From: CAILZL01 sp963748005
GTDB lineage: Bacteria; Pseudomonadota; Gammaproteobacteria; Steroidobacterales; Steroidobacteraceae
DNA: 64,000 nucleotides
Assembly: GCA_963748005.1 (NCBI GenBank)
Contig: CAVVHH010000002.1
Location: 3,286,001-3,350,000 of the forward strand
Direction of reading: 5' to 3'
Shown: positions 44,715 to 53,350 of the stretch, in pieces
Numbering within the stretch: the first letter of the stretch is position 1
How the letters are laid out: every line of letters begins with the position of its first letter
Notes under the pieces: generated by a model
Databases searched by the model: none
What the model saw: only the letters and a program-made list of their open reading frames with translations
Told to the model about the DNA's origin: nothing
Made by a program: the position numbers and the translations under genes

Positions 44715-45698
44715 ATGAGCCATCAGGATTCACGCATTTCCCGCCGCGGTGCGCTGCAAGCGGGTTTGTTCGTCGGTATCAGTGCGGCGCTGCCGACACG
44801 ACTGTTGGCGGCCGACACCAGTCTGCCGCTCATCACCAAGGCCATTCCGTCGACGGGCGAGAAGGTCCCCGTCATCGGCATCGGTACGGACCGTTTCGGC
44901 GAGATCGAAGTTGCCCAGGCGCGCGATGTGCTGAAGCGCATGAGCGAACTCGGGGGCACCGTTGTCGATACCGCCGCTCTCTATGAGGGCAGTGAGGAGA
45001 AGATCGGTCCTGCGCTTAGTGAGCTGGGCATTCGTTCCAAGCTGTTCATGTCCTCCAAGTTGAATGCCGTCGGCGCCACCAACGACCCACCCAAGCCGCC
45101 CGTCAGTCGCCATGGTGTCGATCCACTTGGCGGCGTCGACAGCTTCAATCGTTCGCTGCAACGATTGCAGACGAACAAGATAGACTTGATGTATGCGCAC
45201 TGGCTCAGCAGTGTGGAGCCGATGATGCCCGTGCTGATCGACCTCAAGAAGCAGGGCAAGGTGCGCTATATAGGCATCACAACCGTGTCGCCTCAGCTGT
45301 ACGGTCGCATTGCCGGTTACATGCGCAAGTACCCGGTGGACTTCGTGCAGGTCGACTACTCGATGGACAATCGCGAAGCGGAGAAGGAAGTCTTTCCGCT
45401 GGCCATGGAGAAGAAGATAGCCATATCGGTGGCCCGGCCATTTGGAGGCGTCGGCAACAGCAACATGTTCAGCAAGGTCGCCGGCAGGAAGCTTCCAGAG
45501 TGGACTGCCGAATACAACATCGCCAGTTGGGGCCAGTTCTTCCTGAAGTACGTGGCTGCACATCCGGCCGTTACGAGCGTCGTACCGGGCGCCACCAAGG
45601 TCTCGCATGTGGAAGACAATCAGGGAGCAGGCCGTGGCCGTCTGCCCGATGCGGCGACACGCAAGAAGATGGAAGCTCTCTGGGACGGAAAAGCATGA
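44715..45698 (+). CDS. Tat-exported aldo/keto reductase 1
   Basis: 327 residues from ATG 44715, which has AAGGG upstream. The twin-arginine signal SRRGALQAGLFVG is at residues 8-20 with cleavage near RLLAAD (about 33). The AKR fold is recognisable: IPSTGEKVPVIGIGTDRFGE, VVDTAALYEGSEEKIG (catalytic Asp and Tyr), MSSKLNAVG (Lys), IDLMYAHWLS (His), KQGKVRYIGIT and FVQVDYSMDNREAEKEVFP. The tetrad is therefore intact. Tat export suggests the enzyme folds in the cytoplasm and leaves with bound NADP(H). A paralogue of the same length is at 51737. Confidence 0.88.
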   Translation: MSHQDSRISRRGALQAGLFVGISAALPTRLLAADTSLPLITKAIPSTGEKVPVIGIGTDRFGEIEVAQARDVLKRMSELGGTVVDTAALYEGSEEKIGPALSELGIRSKLFMSSKLNAVGATNDPPKPPVSRHGVDPLGGVDSFNRSLQRLQTNKIDLMYAHWLSSVEPMMPVLIDLKKQGKVRYIGITTVSPQLYGRIAGYMRKYPVDFVQVDYSMDNREAEKEVFPLAMEKKIAISVARPFGGVGNSNMFSKVAGRKLPEWTAEYNIASWGQFFLKYVAAHPAVTSVVPGATKVSHVEDNQGAGRGRLPDAATRKKMEALWDGKA

Positions 45699-45749
45699 GG
45701 CATTGATGAAGTTCCATTGCCTGAGTGGAACCGGAATACAGAGAGCAAC

Positions 45750-46673
45750 ATGATCGATGAACTACGCAGCTTCTGGCTTTCGCTGTTGGTTTCTTGTACA
45801 GCGCTGCTGTGCTCGCAAGGCGCAGCATCTGCAGAGATGTCAGTGAGTGAGCGGCAGAACAGAACAGAGGTTCCCTTTGCTCCGTTCAAGGTCGCCGGCA
45901 ATCTGTACTTTGTCGGCGGCAAGGAGCATGCGCACTTTCTGGTAACGACATCGCAGGGTCATATCCTGATCAACACGGGTTATCCGACTCCGGCGTCAGT
46001 GGCGCAGATCAGGCAGAGTGTCGAGAAACTCGGATTCAAGTATGGAGATATCAAGACCATACTGATCGGCCATGCCCACGTTGATCACGATGGCGGCAGT
46101 GCCCAGGTCAAGGCCGAGACCGGCGCAAAATACATGGTGATGGAGCAGGATGTCGATGTCGTCGAATCCGGCGGCAAAGCCGATTTCTACTACAACGATC
46201 CGGGCAATGCTTATCCGCCGACCAAGGTCGATCGTGTATTGCACGATGGTGATGAAGTGAAATTGGGTGATGCCGTGCTGGTGGCGCACCTGACACCCGG
46301 CCACACCAAGGGCTGCACCACTTACACCATGAAAGTGCAGGATGCCGGCAAGACCTACAATGTCGTCATTGTAGGCAGCCTGTCGGTGAATCCGACCTAC
46401 CATCTGCTCGACAAACCTTCTTATCCGGGCATCGTCGAGGACTTCGAGCGCGCTTTCCGTGTCATGAAGTACCTGCCGGCCGACATCTGGGTCGCCCCGC
46501 ATGGTGATGTGTTCGATATGGAAGCGAAGTACGCAAAGCTTCAACAGCAAGGCGCCGGGAATCCGTTCATCGATCCCGCCGGATACATCCGATTCGTCGC
46601 CAGAGCCGAGCGTGTGTTTCGCGATCAGTTGGCGAAGGAACAGGCTGCCTTGCAGAAGCAATCTGGCCAATAA
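45750..46673 (+). CDS. Subclass-B3-like metallo-beta-lactamase-fold hydrolase
   Basis: 307 residues from ATG 45750 (GAGAGC upstream; an in-frame codon 33 bp earlier is less likely). The Sec signal peptide ends near ASAEMS (about 29). Zinc ligands: IGHAHVDHDGG, TPGHTKGCTTY and APHGDVFDM. The segment KYMVMEQDVDVVESGGKAD is nearly identical to the protein at 34208. It starts 51 bp behind the aldo/keto reductase. Lactone or beta-lactam hydrolysis are both possible; the context favours a catabolic role. Confidence 0.88.
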   Translation: MIDELRSFWLSLLVSCTALLCSQGAASAEMSVSERQNRTEVPFAPFKVAGNLYFVGGKEHAHFLVTTSQGHILINTGYPTPASVAQIRQSVEKLGFKYGDIKTILIGHAHVDHDGGSAQVKAETGAKYMVMEQDVDVVESGGKADFYYNDPGNAYPPTKVDRVLHDGDEVKLGDAVLVAHLTPGHTKGCTTYTMKVQDAGKTYNVVIVGSLSVNPTYHLLDKPSYPGIVEDFERAFRVMKYLPADIWVAPHGDVFDMEAKYAKLQQQGAGNPFIDPAGYIRFVARAERVFRDQLAKEQAALQKQSGQ

Positions 46674-46780
46674 TTTGGTCAACGAAATGCCGCGTCCGTG
46701 AATCGAAGCCAACAATCGCGCACGCCTTTGCTCGTTCGTACCCACGTACGAGTCATGTAAAAATCAAGTGGAGAATTCCG

Positions 46781-48268
46781 ATGTGCAGAATGATCGTCGT
46801 TGCCGCACTGCTGGCCGCCGTTGCGGTCGGCACTGCCCAAGCGGACGCAGTGCAATCTGCGCAGGCACGACTTGGTGGTGCAGAGCTGAGGTCCCTGCGC
46901 TTCACTGCAATGGGCAACCGCTTTGCGTCCCAACAGTCCACGCGTATCGCCGAACCGCTGCTGCCTGCGGGCACGATCAAGAGCTTCGAGGCCGCCATCG
47001 ATTTCGCAACCGGCAGCATGAGCATCGAGCAGTGGCGGACCTCGGCTACTGCCGGTCTGGCCGGAAATGACGATGCGAGCGTCTTCACGAACGATGACAA
47101 TTCGATCGAGTTTGTGAGCGGTGGCTTTGCCTGGCGAGGCGAAGCGCGAAATGTTCGTGACAGGGTGGGTCCGGCCATGGCACAGCCGGAGCCAGGGGCC
47201 GTGCTGGATCGCCAGCTGTGGCTGTGGGCCGGCACACCGCAGGGCGTGCTCAGGGCCGCGGCCGGTGGTACAGCGCGCGCCGTGCCCGGTGGTACCGAGA
47301 TTTCCTTCACGGTGGGAGGCCGTTATCGCGCCAAGGCGTTCATCAACGATCTGCATCAGGTCGTCGAGTTCCAGACCACAGTGCCGGACGAAGTTCTGGG
47401 TGACATGCCGGTGGTTTTTCACTACACAGGCTACCGCCGCATCGGCAGCATCGAGTTTCCGTCGGTGATCACCGAATCGGAAGGCGGCCAACCCGCGATC
47501 TACCTGGCGGTCACCGCGGTGCAACCGGATGCGGCAGTGCAGATTGCGGTGCCCGACAACGTGCGCAGCTTCTCACCGCCACAGACGAGGGTGAAATCGC
47601 AGAAGGTGGCGGAGGGCGTGTACTGGCTCAATGGCAGCTCCCATCACAGCATGGCCGTTGACATGGGCGATCATGTCGTCATGGTCGAAGGACCTCTGAA
47701 CGAAGCGCGCTCCGAAGCGGTGATCGCCGAGACAAAGAAACTTTTTCCCGGCAAGCCCATTCGCTTCGTCATCAACACACATTCACACGGCGATCACGCC
47801 GGTGGGCTGCGTACCTATGTCGCCGAGGGAGCGACGATCGTCACACACCCACTCAACCGTGCTTTCTATGAACGTATCTGGGCATTGCCGTGGACACTGC
47901 AGCCCGACCGGCTGACAAAGTCTGGTGCGCATGCGCGCTTCATGACGGTGGACGATCACGCGGATCTGAAGGGTCGCAACGGTCGCGTGCTCAGCATGTA
48001 TCTGGTTCAGGGCAATCCACATAACGAGCAAAACTTTGTGGTGTGGCTGCCGAGTGAACGCATCCTGTTTCAGTCGGACATGATCAACCGGCCGATGGCC
48101 GGCAAATCGGTAGCCAGTCCGGGACCGTCAATAGTCAATTTCTACGAGAATCTGCAACGCCTGAATCTGAGGCCCGCACAGATAGTGGGTGGTCACGGAC
48201 CCGAAATACTGACCATGGCGGATGTCGTGGCGGCCGCTGGCAAGCTACCGAGCGGGCTGACTCGCTGA
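46781..48268 (+). CDS. Secreted metallo-beta-lactamase-fold hydrolase with N-terminal extension
   Basis: 495 residues, ATG preceded by TGGAGA. The Sec signal peptide ends near GTAQAD (about 23). Residues about 25-260 form an unassigned beta-rich domain (SFEAAIDFATGSMSIEQWRT, GYRRIGSIEFPSVITES). The metallo-beta-lactamase domain begins about residue 270 (GVYWLNGSSHHSMAVDMGDHVVMVEGP) with the zinc motif INTHSHGDHAGGL, and ends with GGHGPEILTMADV. The third ligand seems to lie in NPHNEQNFVVWLP, a variant of the usual GHxxG. It is unlike the two B3-type proteins and closer to generic MBL-fold hydrolases of the glyoxalase II or arylsulfatase kind. Confidence 0.82.
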   Translation: MCRMIVVAALLAAVAVGTAQADAVQSAQARLGGAELRSLRFTAMGNRFASQQSTRIAEPLLPAGTIKSFEAAIDFATGSMSIEQWRTSATAGLAGNDDASVFTNDDNSIEFVSGGFAWRGEARNVRDRVGPAMAQPEPGAVLDRQLWLWAGTPQGVLRAAAGGTARAVPGGTEISFTVGGRYRAKAFINDLHQVVEFQTTVPDEVLGDMPVVFHYTGYRRIGSIEFPSVITESEGGQPAIYLAVTAVQPDAAVQIAVPDNVRSFSPPQTRVKSQKVAEGVYWLNGSSHHSMAVDMGDHVVMVEGPLNEARSEAVIAETKKLFPGKPIRFVINTHSHGDHAGGLRTYVAEGATIVTHPLNRAFYERIWALPWTLQPDRLTKSGAHARFMTVDDHADLKGRNGRVLSMYLVQGNPHNEQNFVVWLPSERILFQSDMINRPMAGKSVASPGPSIVNFYENLQRLNLRPAQIVGGHGPEILTMADVVAAAGKLPSGLTR

Positions 48269-48301
48269 CGACTGCTCCGCTGCCGTCTGCGTCGCCAGCA
48301 C

Positions 48302-48361
48302 GAAATCGGTCTTGCCGTCCGATTCCATCACGCCCACCTCCTGCTGCATGACCATGTAGCG
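48302..48361 (-). pseudogene. Fragment of a B3-type metallo-beta-lactamase gene
   Basis: The minus strand encodes RYMVMQQEVGVMESDGKTDF, matching QYMVMEQDVDVVESGGKTDF of the protein at 34208. No zinc motif or rest of the fold is in frame. It is a short decayed remnant just behind the MBL gene at 46781 and upstream of TonB receptor 3. Confidence 0.55.
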
Positions 48362-48469
48362 CGTGCAAGCGGGCATTCCTGCAGGTTTTTTTACGAAAAC
48401 CCCAATGGGTGTTGCCTTCGGGCTGCCGATTTGCAGCATGTAATGTCAACAAAATAGTGTTTTTACATT

Positions 48470-48487
48470 GTTAGCAATATTGTCAAA
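48470..48487. promoter_or_regulatory. Dyad operator candidate, site 5
   Basis: GTTAGCAATATTGTCAAA is identical to site 1 in 17 of 18 bases and lies 110 bp upstream of the TonB receptor 3 start. Both sites are followed within 10 bp by TTTAAT or TTTAAT-like AT-rich sequence. Confidence 0.65.
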
Positions 48488-48597
48488 CTTTAATGTATGG
48501 GTTAACTTACGCCGCAATTCGCCATCCGGGTCCGGTGCCAGCACCGGCCTTGGCGCATGACTCAATGGCTATTGCCGCAGATTTTTCAGGGGAATCC

Positions 48598-51500
48598 ATG
48601 CTCAAGTACTCACACGTCGCCGGTTTACTGGGTGTAGGCACCTTGCTGGCCTATACCGCAGGCGCTCAGACACCGAATCAGCCCGCTACCGAAGGTGCAG
48701 CGGATATTGCGCTGGAAGAAGTGATCGTCACCGGATCACGCGTCATCAGTAACGGCAATGACAGCCCGACACCAGTCACCGTGGTGACGATGGAGGATCT
48801 GCACGCCTCGCGTCCGACGACGGTGTTCGAAGGTCTGCAGGAAATGCCTGTGTTCTCGGCTGGCAATGGTGGCGCCGTCGGCGGGCGTACCGGGCAGGGT
48901 GGCAACAACAACTCGATTGCATCGCTGAACCTGCGTGGACTGGGTTCGGTTCGCGGCCTGGTGCTGTTCAATGGCCACCGCGTCCCGCCGCAAAACCTCA
49001 ACGGCCAAGTGGATATCAATCAGATCCCGCAGATTGTCCTGCAGCGCGTCGATGTGCAGACCGGCGGTTCTTCGGCGGTGTATGGCTCTGATGCCATCAC
49101 CGGTGTGGTGAACTTCATTGTCGACCGCAATTTCAATGGTCTTAAATTCAACGGCCAGTACGGTATGTCTGAGAGTGGCGATACCCATTCCAGAGAGGTT
49201 GCGGCTGCTTTCGGCAGTGATCTTTTCGGGGGGCGTGGCCACGTCATCGGCAGTGTGAATTGGCACGACGATTCGGGTCTGTTTCGTGCAGACCGAGAGT
49301 GGGTCCAGGTGCCGGGCGGTTCGACATGGGCATTGGTGGGTGCCGGAACCGCCGCCTCGCCCTACTTCACTAGCCAGTATTCGGCCAGCAATAAGACCAC
49401 CTTTGGCGGCGTCATCGTTTGCCCGGGAGGCACTGCCGGTGGTGCATCCGGTGCACCCGTTCCGGCTTCTTGCGCCACCCGACCGCTGGTCGGGCAGAAC
49501 TTTTCCAGCAACGGCGTCCTGACACCCTTCGTCAACGGTACTCCGGTCCCAAACAGCGCCACTGCGCAGATCGGTGGTGATGGTCTCACCCCGGGAAAAG
49601 CGACCTTGAAAGTGCCGGTGGAATTCCTGCAGTTCTACGGTCGTTTCGACTTCGATCTGACCGATAACCTCAATTTCTTCGTGGAATCCTATTACACCAA
49701 GGAGACCCAGCTTTCCTGGCTGTCGAGTACCACCTCGGGTGGCACAGCGAGCCCTTCCGGGACAAACGGTTTTACCATGGGCGTGGACAACGCCTTCCTA
49801 CCGGCAGCCTACCGACAAGCATTGGTCGCCGCCGGTGCTAACGGCACCACGTTCAATGTCGGCAAGGTCTGGAACCCCTATTACTATGACAGCAACCGAT
49901 TCGAATACAACAATAGCAACTACTACGTGAATACCGGTCTGGAGGGCAAGTTAGGCGACAACTACAACTGGGAAGTCTCTGGCACAAAGGCCCGAGCGTC
50001 ACAGGCCAACATTGCCTTTAATACCTGGGACACAGGCAGATTGTTCGCCGCGCTGGATGCTGTCATCAATCCGGCCACCGGGCAGGCTGTTTGCCAGGTA
50101 TCACTGACTGCGAATGCTGGGCGCTATCCGGGCTGCGTGCCAATGAACATCTTCGGTCCGACGGCGACGACTGATGCCATGTGGGAATACGTGCGCAAGC
50201 CCACGAACTACGAGGGCATTACGGAAACGACGGACGTCGAGGGTTACATCAACGGCGCGCCGTTCAGCACCTGGGCGGGTGAGGTCACCATGGCCCTGTC
50301 GGGCGAGTGGCGCAAGCTTGAATACGAGTTGATCAGTGAAGGCGAGCCAGCCAACGTCGCCCCACTGGACTGCACGGGCCTGCGCTTTAATAATTGTGTG
50401 CCTCAATCGACGTCGTCTACCTACCCGAACGGCACGGCCGGGCTGAGGCCGGTGTCGCAGACGGTGAAAGAGGCGGCACTGGAGGCGGAAATTCCCGTGC
50501 TGTCAGACATGCGTTTTGCCCAGAGAGTGGCGGTGAACCCGGCCTTTCGCCGGGCCGAATACAGCTCCACGGGTACCCCGTCTCGAGATATTCCGGTGGC
50601 GACAACGGAATTCCAGGCCAATACCTGGAAAGTAGGTTTGAACTGGCAGTTCAACGATGCATTGACTGTGCGTGCCACCCGTTCGCGTGACTTCCGCGCA
50701 CCCAACATGAGCGAGCTGTACCTGCCCGGCCGCGTACAGGGGACCACGGTTACCGACAGATTGATCATCAATCCCGCCACAGGGTTGGCAGGTTTGTCTG
50801 TAGCAGGTCAGCAGCAGCAGGGAGGCAACCCGAATCTGCAGCCGGAAGTGGGTTACACCACCACGGTCGGCATCGTGCTCAAGCCATGGGACAAATTCAG
50901 TCTGGCCATTGATGCCTTCGACATTTCCATCAATGACGCCATTACGGGTATCGACGGCACCACGGCAAACATTCAAGACGCCTGTTACGACAGCGCCGGT
51001 GCATCAATTTACTGCACACTGCAGCGTCGGCCCGGTGGCTATTCCCGGACCCCGGCGAATCAGGCGGTCTCCAATGCTGCCACGTACTGGTACACCCAAT
51101 CATTTCTGAATCTCTCTCAGACTCGTACTCAAGGCGTGGACGTGGAAGCCAACTGGGGGTTCGAACTCTTCGGGCGTCCGTCGCAGCTGCGCGCACTCGC
51201 CACCTATCAGCCGCATATCTGGCTGATTCAGGATCTGGTGGGCACAGACGACGCGGCCGGTGTGTCATCTCCTGAGCTGCGTGCGCTGGGCTCCCTCCGG
51301 ATTGGCTTGACGGATAATTTGACGCTCAACTGGAGCACTCGCTGGCGCAGTGAACTGGCCAACGTTAGTCCGCGGATCCCCAATAACGTCGTAGCGCCTG
51401 GACAGAACAAGGTGGCATCGGCCGCATATTCCAACCTGACTCTGACCTACACCATCCCGCAGGTGACCACGGGCAAGCTGGATGTGTACTTGAACGTGTT

Positions 51501-51651
51501 GAATGTGTTTGACAAGGTGCCGCCGGCCTACGTGCCTCTTGCCAGTAACAGCGCCTTTTCGAGCGGCGCTGGCAGCAATGGCGTCGGCTTCTACCCGGCG
51601 GACGATGGTATCGGTCGTTACTTCAACTTCGGTTTCCGCTACCGCCTGTAG
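48598..51651 (+). CDS. TonB-dependent receptor 3
   Basis: 1017 residues from ATG 48598 (AGGGGAA 5-6 nt upstream); the frame is open 105 bp further up but that part crosses the promoter region. The signal peptide ends near YTAGAQT (about 22). The TonB-box-like LEEVIVTGSRVISNGND is followed by a plug nearly identical to that of receptor 1 (GNGGAVGGRTGQGGNNNSIA, LVLFNGHRVPPQNLNGQ, GGSSAVYGSDAITG) and a barrel ending YFNFGFRYRL. It is closer to receptor 1 than to receptor 2. It heads the last part of the island. Confidence 0.93.
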   Translation: MLKYSHVAGLLGVGTLLAYTAGAQTPNQPATEGAADIALEEVIVTGSRVISNGNDSPTPVTVVTMEDLHASRPTTVFEGLQEMPVFSAGNGGAVGGRTGQGGNNNSIASLNLRGLGSVRGLVLFNGHRVPPQNLNGQVDINQIPQIVLQRVDVQTGGSSAVYGSDAITGVVNFIVDRNFNGLKFNGQYGMSESGDTHSREVAAAFGSDLFGGRGHVIGSVNWHDDSGLFRADREWVQVPGGSTWALVGAGTAASPYFTSQYSASNKTTFGGVIVCPGGTAGGASGAPVPASCATRPLVGQNFSSNGVLTPFVNGTPVPNSATAQIGGDGLTPGKATLKVPVEFLQFYGRFDFDLTDNLNFFVESYYTKETQLSWLSSTTSGGTASPSGTNGFTMGVDNAFLPAAYRQALVAAGANGTTFNVGKVWNPYYYDSNRFEYNNSNYYVNTGLEGKLGDNYNWEVSGTKARASQANIAFNTWDTGRLFAALDAVINPATGQAVCQVSLTANAGRYPGCVPMNIFGPTATTDAMWEYVRKPTNYEGITETTDVEGYINGAPFSTWAGEVTMALSGEWRKLEYELISEGEPANVAPLDCTGLRFNNCVPQSTSSTYPNGTAGLRPVSQTVKEAALEAEIPVLSDMRFAQRVAVNPAFRRAEYSSTGTPSRDIPVATTEFQANTWKVGLNWQFNDALTVRATRSRDFRAPNMSELYLPGRVQGTTVTDRLIINPATGLAGLSVAGQQQQGGNPNLQPEVGYTTTVGIVLKPWDKFSLAIDAFDISINDAITGIDGTTANIQDACYDSAGASIYCTLQRRPGGYSRTPANQAVSNAATYWYTQSFLNLSQTRTQGVDVEANWGFELFGRPSQLRALATYQPHIWLIQDLVGTDDAAGVSSPELRALGSLRIGLTDNLTLNWSTRWRSELANVSPRIPNNVVAPGQNKVASAAYSNLTLTYTIPQVTTGKLDVYLNVLNVFDKVPPAYVPLASNSAFSSGAGSNGVGFYPADDGIGRYFNFGFRYRL

Positions 51652-51672
51652 GTTGAGTACTGGTTGAGAATG

Positions 51673-51707
51673 GCTGCCGGTCCACATCAATGGGTCGGCA
51701 GCTTTTT
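51673..51707 (+). terminator. Rho-independent terminator after TonB receptor 3
   Basis: GCTGCCGGTCC pairs with GGGTCGGCAGC (9 Watson-Crick plus 2 G-U pairs) around an ACATCAAT loop, followed directly by TTTTT. Arms, loop and position match the hairpin after TonB receptor 1, so the 3' ends of the two genes are homologous too. Confidence 0.8.
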
Positions 51708-51736
51708 CGTACCGACAGCAACTGGAGAATTTTCCA

Positions 51737-52720
51737 ATGTCTTATGAAAAGAGATCCGATCTGTCCCGCAGGTGCGTAATAAAGAGCGGACTGCTGGCCG
51801 CGATGAGCGCAGCGGTGCCGAGTTCACTGCTGGCGGCTGACAACAGTAGTTCGGCTCTGATCCTGAAGGCCATTCCATCTACCGGACAAAAAATTCCCGT
51901 GATAGGCATTGGTACCAACGAATTCTCCAGTGTGGAGTACGGAACCAATACGCGAGGTGGTACGGAACTCGCCGTTGTGCGCGATGTGCTGAAGCGCATG
52001 CACGAACTGGGCGGCACCGTCATCGATACCGCCTCCGCTTATGGCGACAGCGAAGTGCAGGTTGGCAAGGCGCTCAAGGAGCTGGGTCTGACCCAGCAGA
52101 TGTTCATGGCTACCAAGTTCGATGCGCCCGGCCTGGGTGCAATGAAAGAAACCCTGTCCGGACCAGAAAGCATCGCGCGCTCGATCGAGCGGCTGGGCAA
52201 GGTCGATCTCATGTTTGTGCATCTGCTCGCCGGGGCAGAGGCGATGATGCCGGTGTTGCTCGACGCGAAGAAGCAGGGACGGGTCCGCTATATCGGGCTT
52301 ACCAATGTTTTCCGTAACCAGGATCACCCAAGGCTTGCAGAGTACATGCGCAAGTATCCTTTGGATTTTGTGCAGGTGCCTTACTCGATGGGGGACCGTG
52401 CTGTCGAGCAGGAAATCCTGCCGCTGGCGAAACAGCGCAAGGTAGCAGTGATGGGCGTCGTGCCATTCAGCAGCAATCGCGACAACCTTCTGGTCAAGAC
52501 CCGAGACAAACCGCTGCCGAAATGGGCGGCCGATTTCGGCATGGCCACCTGGAGCCAGTTCCTGCTCAAGTATGCGATTTCGCATCCGGAAATCACTTGT
52601 GTCGCATCGGGCACGACCAAGGTGGATCATGTTGTCGACAACCAGGCCGCGGGACGTGGTCTCCTGCCCGATGCGGCGACGCGTCGTCGCATGGAAGAAT
52701 ACTGGGCAAGTATTATCTGA
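51737..52720 (+). CDS. Tat-exported aldo/keto reductase 2
   Basis: 327 residues, preceded by ACTGGAG. The twin-arginine-type signal LSRRCVIKSGLLAAMSAAVP has Cys where Tat signals usually have a small or aromatic residue, with cleavage near LLAADN (about 35). The tetrad is present: VIDTASAYGDSEVQVG (Asp, Tyr), MATKFDAPG (Lys), VDLMFVHLLAG (His). The C-terminal TTKVDHVVDNQAAGRGLLPD matches paralogue 1 (ATKVSHVEDNQGAGRGRLPD). A terminator lies between TonB receptor 3 and this gene, and no promoter is obvious, so read-through is likely. Confidence 0.87.
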   Translation: MSYEKRSDLSRRCVIKSGLLAAMSAAVPSSLLAADNSSSALILKAIPSTGQKIPVIGIGTNEFSSVEYGTNTRGGTELAVVRDVLKRMHELGGTVIDTASAYGDSEVQVGKALKELGLTQQMFMATKFDAPGLGAMKETLSGPESIARSIERLGKVDLMFVHLLAGAEAMMPVLLDAKKQGRVRYIGLTNVFRNQDHPRLAEYMRKYPLDFVQVPYSMGDRAVEQEILPLAKQRKVAVMGVVPFSSNRDNLLVKTRDKPLPKWAADFGMATWSQFLLKYAISHPEITCVASGTTKVDHVVDNQAAGRGLLPDAATRRRMEEYWASII

Positions 52721-53350
52721 AGCGCCACCAACAGTCGACTTCGATCGGTTCGATGCGTCGCCGGTCTTGTGAGACTGTTTGATTCGGTGTCTGTCTTTCT
52801 GTAGTTAAGCCGGCCCTCTTGTGTGATCAACTCGCCAAAGCAGAACCAGGCAGGGTCGGAATCATCCACATCCCGGTTGGCACAGAGGAGCCCAGCGGAT
52901 TCGCGTGCCGATTTGATGTCTGTGCGATGTAATTCATCGCGGCACCGTGAACGACAAAGGCGTAGTTCCAGCGGTTAAGCAACATGCATATCGGCAGATG
53001 GCCATGTCGTGCTGGTCTGTATCTCACGTAATTGCAATCGGTTATCACACTATCGGTCCGGACGCGTAGGGGGAGAGGTCAGGCTGTACTGGTTAATGGC
53101 TGGTGCGCGAGCGCCTGCCACGGTCCTTTAAAAGGTAATTCCGGAGAACAGGGACTAGGGGCGGGTGTTGCGATGATGTTCATCAGCTGTCTCGCACTGA
53201 CTGGTTCCATGCTGCTGCGAGGTATCTGACAAAACCCGTGGCTGACGTACCACGCTGCGACTCAAGCAGTTCGCGCTAAAACACGTCAGGTAGAGTGCTC
53301 CGTCTCAGGTTTGCACTCGCGGCTGTTCAATTGCAATCGTGACGGTTCAA
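52721..53350. other. 630-bp gap, nothing recognised
   Basis: I find no supported gene, RNA or dyad operator copy. Short open frames such as one at 53032-53229 have no ribosome binding site or recognisable domain. Confidence 0.4.
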
